A stretch of 64,000 nucleotides of DNA from JADKBO01 sp965230345. Lineage in GTDB: Bacteria; Bacteroidota; Bacteroidia; Chitinophagales; Saprospiraceae. Positions within the stretch are counted from its first letter, which is position 1. Every line of letters begins with the position of its first letter. A program made the translations under genes and the position numbers. A model generated the notes under the pieces. That model ran no database searches. It was not told where the DNA came from and saw nothing but the letters and a program-made list of their open reading frames with translations. Shown piece after piece: positions 52,401 through 61,500 of this stretch. The DNA is taken from the NCBI GenBank assembly GCA_965230345.1, contig CBDDKR010000002.1, forward strand, positions 1,736,001 through 1,800,000, read 5' to 3'.

Positions 52401-55400
52401 GTAATTGGTCAATCTCAAGGGACAGCAACATTTATTTTTACAAGTGCTGCAGGTTGTCCTTCTGATGAATCAGCAGGAATTGTTGTTAACGGTGCACCAA
52501 CTGTTTCTATTACAGGTGATGATGAGGTTTGTATTGGAGATACAACATACTTAGCTCCAACTAACGGAATTTGGACAGCAAGTGATACAAATTTGGTTAC
52601 TATAATTACAGCTGGTGGAATTATTGCTGATAGTGCTGGTATGGTTACATTTACCTTCCAAGATACAGCAACTGGTTGTGCTTCAACTGTTGCAACTGAT
52701 CCTATAACAATCAATCCAACTCCAATTACAGCTATTTCAGGGCCTGCTAGTATATGTGTAGGGTCTGTAACGTCTATAACACCTACAGTAGGTGGATCAT
52801 GGACAAGTGTTGATCCAGCAATTGCTACAGTAAGTAATTCAGGTACTATTACAGGTGTTGCTGCTGGTAGCGTAGAGTTTATCTTTACCAATACAGCTAC
52901 AGGCTGTATCTCTGATACGAGTTCAGCAGTTACTGTAACGCCTGGACCAATTGTTAGTATCACAGGAGATGATGAAATATGTGAAGGTGAGACAACAACA
53001 CTTTCTCCAACTGCTGGTGGTACATGGATGTCAAATGACCCAACTGTCGCTACAGTAACAAATAGTGGAGTAGTTACAGGTGTAGGAGCGGGTAATGCCA
53101 CTTTCGTATTTACTGAAACAGGATCAGGATGTACATCTGAAGCTACAGATCCAATTATTGTACATGGAGCTCCTACAATTACCCTAGTCGGTAATGATGA
53201 TATATGTATCGGTGGAACTACGAATTTCCTACCTTCTACGGATGGTACATGGACTTCAACTGATCCAGCGGTAGCTACTATTGATAATACTGGTTTGGTT
53301 ACTGGGGTTACTCAAGGAACAGCTACATTTATATACACTTTAAGTTCGACTAGTTGTCCTTCGGACGAGTCAGTTCCTATTGATGTGAGTCCTGCTCCAA
53401 CGGTTTCAATTACAGGACCGACATCTATATGTTCAGGTGGATTAACAACTCTATCTCCTAGTACAGGAGGAACATGGACTTCAAGTAATCCGGCAGTTGC
53501 ATCTGTGACAAATGATGGTATCGTAACAGGTATTGCACCTGGTAAGGCAACATTTACCTTTGTTGAAACAGCAACAGGTTGTTCGTCTGCTTCTTCAACA
53601 GGAGAACTTACCATATCCAACTGTGCAAATCCGGATATAAATGCAACATTTGTTGACGTTCCTGTCGATGGTGATGTTAACACGAATGATATGGTATCTA
53701 TAGGAACGACTTACGGACCAGCTGCAGTATTAACATCTAGTCCTTCTGGAAGTGTAGCAACAATAACAATAAACAGTGATGGTACTTATACATTCCAAGC
53801 AAATACTGTAGGTGTTTATACATATGATGTTCCATATTGTATTCCTCCTCAAACTACAGGTTGTCCAGTGTCTTTATTGACAATTACAGTTGTAGATCAT
53901 TTAGAGCCTGATTTGAGACCAATTGCAAATACTGATATCGCAGTTACTCAAATCAATACTCCGGTAACATTAAAATCATTATCTAATGATGATTGTGTAG
54001 TAGTAACAGGATGTTCATTGGATTCTTCATCTGTTTCGATTACTGTTGCCGCATCAAATGGTACAGGTACAGTTGCAGGAGATGGTTCAGGAGACATAAA
54101 TTACTCACCGAATCTTGGGTTTATCGGAAAGGATACATTGACTTATGAAGTTTGTGTTTCGGGAGATCCAACGAATTGTGCTACAGCAATTCAGATCATC
54201 TCGATATTTGATGCTTCGGCAGATAATACAACGGATGCAGCTGATGATTTTGCATCTACTGCTGAGCTAACTCCAGTTTCTGGTGATGTGAAATTGAATG
54301 ATACTGACGCAGAAGGTGATGATCAGACAGTAACAGCTCAGAATGTTTCTGTTGCTGCCGGAACATTGGTATTAGGAACGGATGGTTCTTATACATTTAC
54401 TCCTGCTGAAAATTTCTTTGGACCAGTAGAGTTTGTATATGAAACTTGTGATGATAATGCTACTCAAGCTTGTGCTAATGCTACATTACATATTCTTGTA
54501 GTTCCGGATTTATCCCTAAAAGTTAGAGTATATCTTGAAGGTGCTTTAATGAACCATGGAAATACAGTAGGAACAACTCATACAAGACCATTAATGCGTG
54601 ACAATTTGAGATCGAGTCCATTCAATGGTGCTAACTATATTCCTGTAAATGATCCTTATCAAGTTGATAATCTAGATGAAGGTTTTGGAACACTTTATAC
54701 CACTGGTCTTCCAGGAAGATTTGATCATGCAGGACCTGGTGCTCTATCTGCGTTTGCAGCTATCCCAGACCCAAGTGGAGTTTTTGCCAAGACAGGTGAA
54801 GATGCCATTTCAGATTGGGTTTTTGTAGAACTAAGATCTAAAACAGATACTTCTATTGTGGCAACTCGTGCTGGATTACTTCAGAGAGATGCGGATGTAG
54901 CTGATTTGAATGGAGAGCGAGGATTAAGATTCCCAGGTATCGTAATGGATGATTATTTTGTAGTTGTAAGACATAGAAATCACCTTGGAGCAATGACTTC
55001 ATTGCCTCAAACTCCTCAACAGTTGACAGAATTAGTTGATTTCACTGATACAAATGTTGACTTATATGATAGAGGATTTGTGGATTACGGATTTGGTGTT
55101 ACGTATGACTTTACAGGATTGGCAATGAAGGTAAATCCTTTTGGATTGCCGGTAAGAGCTCTTTGGGCTGGTGATTTTGATGGAAATAAAAAGATCAAAG
55201 CAGCTAACCCTGGTGATGATTTGAATGTTGTATTCTTCGATGTATTCTCTCATGCAAATAACACTGCGTTAAAAGCGAATTTCGATTTTGCTTATGGTTA
55301 TAGAAACGCAGATTTTGACTTGAATGCAAAAGTGAAGTTTGACAATCCTAATGATGATAAAAATATGTTATTTGGACAGTTATTGTTCTATCCTTTGAAC

Positions 55401-55451
55401 TCTCAGTTCTTATCGAACTTTGATTTCTTTATAGAACAGCTGCCTGAATAG
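49425..55451 (+). CDS. Giant Ig-like (Big2) repeat surface protein, 2008 aa (paralogue of 41711 gene)
   Basis: Same domain order as the 41711 protein: signal peptide 1-23 (ends TMSGQ), shared N-terminal module (about 24-215: ITSVNYQMKYDTSTCLYDC, DPASSDPDMAGADFSNGFT), two Ig/PKD-like domains, 14 Big2-type repeats about 361-1400, cadherin/Big_17-like modules, and the same C-terminus with DFDGNKKIK and DFDLNAKVK, ending FFIEQLPE. Repeat n of this protein is most like repeat n of the other, e.g. repeat 5 shares TNCESDT followed by VVVEPGPV, so the two arose from duplication of the whole array. No T9SS type A motif. A strong terminator follows the stop. Confidence 0.88.
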   Translation: MKAIYGLLATSLCLIFFTSTMSGQITSVNYQMKYDTSTCLYDCYIIVNSGSATTVQQRTQFNAQYSIVVPNDATVTVDTSYMPLVSNATYTGTVPMDWTITGDLTYPSGSPTQRFYSITPTIIPQAHYNDLMAGDTVKLFSLNITPTVNCASDIRIWENGSDPASSDPDMAGADFSNGFTIGGTTQLYNDNSTQLYPPSPIILDVVNECSTGIEIDLSAETSGCQSPLTYAWTGPDSFTSASQDVSIDPATPANTGVYKVVITDGFGCQDSVSVNATAKPDAGSDRTICAGTIDTLSGSNPATGTWQQAAGNPAGASLIQLPAGQAQVTFTGAATGDYNFVYVTPQCTDSMIVSIDSLPGVSINGDDIICVGSTTTLLPDAGGSWVSNNPAVATVTAGGTVTGVTSGTATFTFTDGNGCSNTTSAVTVDPSPTVANTGMDTICIGENTTLTPMTGGTWASTDPAVATITNTGVVTGVAAGTTGMIFTESSTSCVSDTLFITVRPRPTISFVGNDSLCINSTTSLLPSSGGTWASSDPLIATINNSGIVTGVNIGKVVMTFTDAVTQCASDPSDTITVLGQPVVSITGDDRLCVNGMTTLAPTTGGTWTSSDVSVATVDNSGNVTTVGQGSAVFTYVETASGCSNTTSAVIVDPKPTVSVAQSNICIGATTTLNPAAGGTWVAHTPTVASLSGGNIVTGLTADTALFTFVETGTNCESDTVKVVVEPGPVVSISGDDEICVGFTTQLSPMTGGTWTSSDPNIATVNNFGLVTGVAAGTVTFTFTDASTFCVSAPTDPVTVIGRPIVSVSATNVCIGATINASPSVGGTWTSSNPAIATIDNSGLITGVSAGFVTFTFTDATTGCVSEATVPVTVSAIPIVSFTGPNTICVDQTTNVSPSTGGTWVSSDPSIATITNTGVVTAIAAGSTTLIYTATNTTCTANPLTVTINPKPTVSVTGDSPICVGDTSYLAPTTGGAWASTVPGVATVDNSGLVIGQSQGTATFIFTSAAGCPSDESAGIVVNGAPTVSITGDDEVCIGDTTYLAPTNGIWTASDTNLVTIITAGGIIADSAGMVTFTFQDTATGCASTVATDPITINPTPITAISGPASICVGSVTSITPTVGGSWTSVDPAIATVSNSGTITGVAAGSVEFIFTNTATGCISDTSSAVTVTPGPIVSITGDDEICEGETTTLSPTAGGTWMSNDPTVATVTNSGVVTGVGAGNATFVFTETGSGCTSEATDPIIVHGAPTITLVGNDDICIGGTTNFLPSTDGTWTSTDPAVATIDNTGLVTGVTQGTATFIYTLSSTSCPSDESVPIDVSPAPTVSITGPTSICSGGLTTLSPSTGGTWTSSNPAVASVTNDGIVTGIAPGKATFTFVETATGCSSASSTGELTISNCANPDINATFVDVPVDGDVNTNDMVSIGTTYGPAAVLTSSPSGSVATITINSDGTYTFQANTVGVYTYDVPYCIPPQTTGCPVSLLTITVVDHLEPDLRPIANTDIAVTQINTPVTLKSLSNDDCVVVTGCSLDSSSVSITVAASNGTGTVAGDGSGDINYSPNLGFIGKDTLTYEVCVSGDPTNCATAIQIISIFDASADNTTDAADDFASTAELTPVSGDVKLNDTDAEGDDQTVTAQNVSVAAGTLVLGTDGSYTFTPAENFFGPVEFVYETCDDNATQACANATLHILVVPDLSLKVRVYLEGALMNHGNTVGTTHTRPLMRDNLRSSPFNGANYIPVNDPYQVDNLDEGFGTLYTTGLPGRFDHAGPGALSAFAAIPDPSGVFAKTGEDAISDWVFVELRSKTDTSIVATRAGLLQRDADVADLNGERGLRFPGIVMDDYFVVVRHRNHLGAMTSLPQTPQQLTELVDFTDTNVDLYDRGFVDYGFGVTYDFTGLAMKVNPFGLPVRALWAGDFDGNKKIKAANPGDDLNVVFFDVFSHANNTALKANFDFAYGYRNADFDLNAKVKFDNPNDDKNMLFGQLLFYPLNSQFLSNFDFFIEQLPE
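50505..53624 (+). repeat. 14 tandem Big2-type Ig repeats (coding), second array
   Basis: About 223 bases per repeat, matching the first array in number, order and position-specific residues. Two Cys per repeat. Confidence 0.85.
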
Positions 55452-55460
55452 GTTTTAAAG

Positions 55461-55507
55461 ACAAAGGGTTAGAGCTCTTCCTGGTTAGTTGAGCTCTAAC
55501 CCTTTGT
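55461..55507 (+). terminator. Terminator after the second giant gene
   Basis: Perfect 17-bp stem ACAAAGGGTTAGAGCTC (55461-55477) with GAGCTCTAACCCTTTGT (55491-55507), 13-base loop, followed by TTAATAAATG. Both giant-gene units end with stems containing ACAAAGGG. Confidence 0.75.
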
Positions 55508-55555
55508 TTAATAAATGGTTGTAAAATTTTAGGTTGGTTTAAAAAAGGTTGGTTA

Positions 55556-58500
55556 ATGAATTTAAGTAAACTACGTTTAGCATTAACAGTAATGCTATTT
55601 TGGGGCGTTTGTGGAAGTGTAATAGGTCAAATTGATAGTGTAAGGTTCTTAGTAAAGTACGATACTTCACTTTGTCGTTTTGATGCTTATGTTGTAATTC
55701 GTGGAGGTTCTGCCACATTACCACAACATCGAGCCCAATTTAATGCACAATATTCTATAGTTGTGCCCACAGGATCTTCAGTGTCGCTTGTAGCTTCACA
55801 TAATCCGATTCGTGATAACATAAATTATAATGGTACAGTACCAGCGACATGGACTATGGCACCGCCTGTTTCGGCTCCTGCTGCTGATCCAAGTAATGAC
55901 TTTTATAGTATTACGCCCACCTTGTCTCCAACTGCATATTACAATGATTTAATGACAGGGGACAGTGTCAAATTATTCTCTTTTACCGTAAATCCAGTAA
56001 ATTCATGTGCGAGTTTAATCAGACCTTTTGAAACAGGTGTTGATCCTGCTTCAAATGAACCAGGAATGGGTGGTGGAGATTTTTCTTGTGGATTTACAGT
56101 TGGTGGGTTTAGCCAGTTATATGTAGGAAATCTTGATAATGTTTTACCTCCTAATCCTGTGATATCGGCCATCCCAATGTGTTCCGAAGGACTAGAAATA
56201 GATCTAACAGCATCTACATCGTCTTGCCAAGATCCCTTATCTTATGCTTGGACTGGTCCAGATTCTTATTCTTCAACAACTGAAGATGTTTCTATTTCTC
56301 CTGCAGGAGAAATCAATAGTGGAACTTATTTTGTTACCGTTACAGATAATTTTGGGTGTTCATCTGAAATGTCTGTTGACGCAATAGCAAAACCTAGTGC
56401 GGGTAATGATGAATTGGCCTGTGATGGAGATCAAGTGACACTACAAGGCAGTGAACCTAATAGTGGTACTTGGAGTGCGGATACCAATAATCCAGCAGGT
56501 GCTACTTTGAATACTGGATCTAATGGCTCTGCGACCGTTGATATATCAGTATCGAGTTCAACATCTTTTACCTTTATATATACGAATCAAACTTGTTCGG
56601 ATTCTATGACCATAACCGCATCTGTTTCGGATGCAGGACCAGACCCAAATAGTGTTACATGTTTTAGTCAGGGAAGTACAACAATGGCTGGAGTTGGAAG
56701 TGGAACATGGAGTGTAGGTAGTGGAAGTGCTGGAACAGCAACAATCTCAGACCCTAATAATGCAACTACAACCGTAACAGGCTTTAGTGATCCTGGTCAG
56801 TATAATATGGTTTGGACTGTGAATGGGTGTGAGGATATAGCAGTAATTACAGTTGGAGATGACTGTAGTTGTGTTATTTCAAATAACATTTTAACACCGT
56901 TTAATCCTTCAACAATATGTGGTACAAGTGGAAATATTTTGGTTGATGGAGGTGCAGTTACTCAATCTGGAACTTATTTATGGGAATATAGTTTAGATGG
57001 AGCTGTATTTGCCACAGCGACTGGTACAAGTGATGCAGAGGATTATACCACTCCGGATCATACAGAAGGTGAACATAGGTATAGAAGAATCTTTACTAAT
57101 GACATGGGTATCATTTGTTCTGATACTAGTAATGTGATTACATTGATAGTAGCCAATAAACCAGATGCGCCCAGTGGTCTTGTGGCTTCTCCAAATCCTA
57201 CATGCTATGGAAATACGATAAATTTTTCAGTTACGAATAATCCAATCGCTTCTTACAATTGGACAGCTTCTTCTAATGATGCTGGTTTAGCTGCATCCAT
57301 TACCAATAGTACTACTATGGATCCTGTTTCAAGTGGCACATATGATGTAAGTGTGACTCAGACGGTTAATGCATGTGAATCAGACCCCAGTACAGTTAGT
57401 GTTGTGGTTAACCCAACTCCACCTACTCCGGGAGCCAATATAACTGCCAATAATCCTACGGTGTGTGGAGGTTCAGATGGTTCAATTGAAATTAGTGGAT
57501 TACTCAATAACCATAATTATAGTGTTTCATATGATCAAAGTGGTCAGAATCAAAATGTCATGATTACTTCAAGTGCTGGAGGTGTCTTACAAATATCGGG
57601 ACTTGTAGCAGGAACATATTCAAATATTAGTTTGACTAATGAATTTGGATGTAGTTCAGGGACATCCAATGGAAGTGAAACTTTATCTGATCCCAATGCA
57701 CCACCTGCTCCGGCAGATATTAGTGCTAGCCCCAATCCTGCTTGTCTAGGTGAAACAGTCACGATTACAGTTGAAGATAATCCAGGAGCAATATTTAATT
57801 GGTCTTCTCCAAGTGCAACTGCTGGATTAGGATCTTCAACAAGTAATTCTATAACCATGGTTGCAACAGCACCTGGTCAGCATTTAATAGAAGTGTCTCA
57901 GACGGTTAATGGTTGTACGTCTGTGGCTAGTGGAATTGATGTTCTTATTAACGGAACTCCACCGACACCGGATGCTTCGACAGTATCAGGAAATGATCCA
58001 ACCTCTTGTGGTGGTTCAGATGGAACGATTATGATAAATGGATTAGATAATTTGGTATCTTATGTTGTAAATTATGAGCAAGATGGAAATGCTCAAATGA
58101 ATACCATTACAACCAATACCAATGGTGAATTGATTATTACGGGTTTACCACAAGGAACATATACCAACTTTAGTTTGTCTAATTTCACGAATTGTTCATC
58201 AGGTATTTATGCTGGTCCAGTTACATTAACTGATCCCAATTCTCCTCCTGCTCCATCTAATTTAACCGCTGTACCACCAGCAGGTTGTCTTGGAGATATG
58301 ATTCAACTTAGTGTTGATGACAATGCTGGAGCAACATTTAATTGGACAGTATCAAGTCCAAATGCTACATTAGGAGGAGGAACAACAAATTCGAATACAT
58401 TAACTTCTAATACGGAAGGATTATATACCGTTTCAGTTAGTCAAACTGTCGCAGGTTGTACTTCACCAAATTCCTCTCTTAATGTACAATTTCAATCGGT

Positions 58501-61500
58501 TCCACCTGATTTTACAGGAACATCTTTTACGAATCCTACAGTTTGTGGTGGTGCAGATGGATCAATTAGCCTTGAAGGAGTAGAAAACAATACGACATAT
58601 ACGCTTACGTTTTCTGTTAATAATACCAATCAAAGTATTGGTGTTACTTCTAACGCAAGCGGAACAATAATTGTCCCTGGTTTAAGTGCTGGAGTTTATG
58701 AAAACTTCCAACTAGCTAATGTCGCTTCTTGTACAAATGCGAGTGAGCCGGGACCAATTAATTTGGTAGACCCAAGTGCGCCTGCAGCGCCTACTGGTCT
58801 TGCGGCGGTTCCAGATAGAGTATGTCTCGGAGGTACGTTTAATTTGAGCGTTGATAATAATGCAAGTGCTACATATACATGGAGCGCTGCACCAGGAAAT
58901 AATGGATTAATCAGTAGTACGACCAACTCTACTACAATGACACCAACTGAGGTTGGAACGTATAATGTTTCTGTTTTCCAAACGGTTGCAGGATGTTCTT
59001 CTCCAGCTACAATGATTTCAGTTATTGTAGATCCACTACCTGATGCACCAGATCCAGCTAATATTACTTTTGTAAATCCTACAGTTTGTACAGGAGCAGA
59101 TGGAAGTATTACAATAGGAGGATATGATGCATTTAGGACTTACACCGTGGATTATAAACTTCATGGTGTGGACCAACAAGTGTCCATTGGTACAGATGCG
59201 AATGGAAACATCGTTATCCCTAATCTTACATCTGGTAGTTATACTGAATTTACGATTACAGATACCGGTGGATGTACATCTCTACCATATGCAGGTCCAG
59301 TAAGTCTAACTGATCCAGGTGCTCCTAGTGCCCCAACAAATTTTGTAGGAGTACCAAATCCAAGTTGTCTAGGAACACAGGTTAATCTATCTGTAGATAA
59401 TAATCCTTCTGCAACGTATACTTGGTCATCCTCTTCACCTAATGCTGGATTAGGATCTTCATCGACAAATTCAAATTCAATGACTGCAACTACGGATGGT
59501 GTTTATACCATTTCTGTGAGTCAGACAATTGCAGGTTGTACTTCTCCTCCTGCTACGTTGGATGTTACTGTACACCCAATTCCTGATGTTCCAGTTGCAG
59601 GTGATTTTACTTCTACCGACCCTTCAGCATGTGGTCTTGACGATGGAAGTATTACAATAGGAGGATTTTCGAATAATACAAATTATACAGTTCAATATGA
59701 ATTAAATGGGGCAGCTCAAGTTGTAAATATAGTATCGAATAATTCGGGTGAAATAATCTTGAATGATTTAGCCTTAGGGGCATATACGAATTTTGAATTT
59801 AGCTCTGCGGGTAATTGTTTTTCAAATCCATTTACTGGAACTATTAATTTGGTAGGTCCTGCACCACCTCCAGCACCTTCAGGTTTGATTGCTTTGCCTA
59901 ACCCATCTTGTTTGGGTGAAGTTGTAACACTGTCCGTGACAGATAACCCACAAGCTACTTACGAATGGACTACTTCAAATCAAGATGCAGGACTTAATGT
60001 AAATACTTCGAATGAGGTTACAATGCTTGCTATCAATGCAGGTACTTATACAATCTCTGTTACGCAAACAGTTAATGGATGTACTTCCGCTGCTTCAACA
60101 ATTGATGTAGTTGTACATGAAGTTCCAGAGGCTCCAATTGCTTCTGACTTTATGATGCAGAATCCAAGTGCATGTTTAGCTGATGATGGTGAAATTAGTA
60201 TTTGGGGTTATGTGCCAAATACTATCTATACTGTACATTATACATTTAATGGAGATTCCAGATCATTCACGGCGACATCAAATGGTGTAGGTGCCATATA
60301 TTTGAATAATCTGGTAGCAGGTGTATATGCTAACTTTAGTATTGAGTCAGATCAAGGGTGTATTTCACCTGAGTATGGAGGAATGATTCAACTGGTAGAA
60401 CCAGATATGCCAGATGCACCTTTAGGACTACAAGCTATTCCTAATCCAATATGCTTAGGTGAAACAGCACAATTAACTGTGGAGAATACAGTTAACGCCA
60501 CTTTCCAATGGATGGCATCTGGACCGGGTGCAGGTATTGAGAGTTCGCCATCTAATGAAACGATTATGACTCCTACGGTTCCAGGTATATATACAATTTC
60601 CGTTATTCAAATTATCAATGGTTGTACATCACCAGCAGCTTCAATAGAAGTTATGGTCGTAGCATCGTGTTTAAATCCGGATTTTGGAGTCACTTATAAA
60701 GATACCCTTTTGACCGGTCAATTGTCTACAAATGACCGATCGAGAGATCAAAGCGAGTATGTTAACATTTCAGGTGATGTAAGCAACCCTTCATCGGATA
60801 TGCCAATGCTTAATATTGATGGGTCATATTCTTTTACTACCTCAAATGTTGGTGAATATCACTATATAGTAACAGTGTGTAGTACGAATCAAACGATTCC
60901 TTGTTATGATATTCCATTGGTGATTACAGTTTTGGATTCTGAGTCTGAAGACAATCCTCCAGTTGCAAACCATGATTATATGGATGTGTTATCAGAAGTA
61001 CCTACAGTTGTATCAATTCTGAATAATGATCATTGTGAATCTTCATCAAATTGTTCACTTTCAGGTGCTAGTTTGATTGATGGACCATACCATGGATCTT
61101 ACAACATTTTTACAGGAATGTATACTTCAGATAATGGATATATTGGTAAAGATTCATTCAGGTATGAGGTTTGTCAATCTCCAACAGTTGACCCAATTAA
61201 TTGTGATCAGGAGTGGGTTTATATTGATGTATTCCCTAGTTCTAGTCAGTTTTATGTTCATGCCATGGATGATTATAATACGACTCCTAGAAATATTGAT
61301 TTAACTGCAAATACTTCTATTGGCGTAGCTTCAAATGATTTTGATCCATCAAATAGCATAATGAGAGTTACTGAGTTTACTGAAACTGTTCAAGGAAAAG
61401 GTACACTTACTATGAGCGCGGATGGTTCTTATAGCTTTGTACCATTTACAGATTATGTTGGACCAGTTGATTTTGCATATGAAATATGTAGAAGTGGAAC

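Noticed and set aside
42794..53624. Regular repeats that could look like a CRISPR array
   Set aside because: The period is about 224 bases, repeats are diverged at DNA level, and they are in frame inside two genes with Ig-like protein periodicity.
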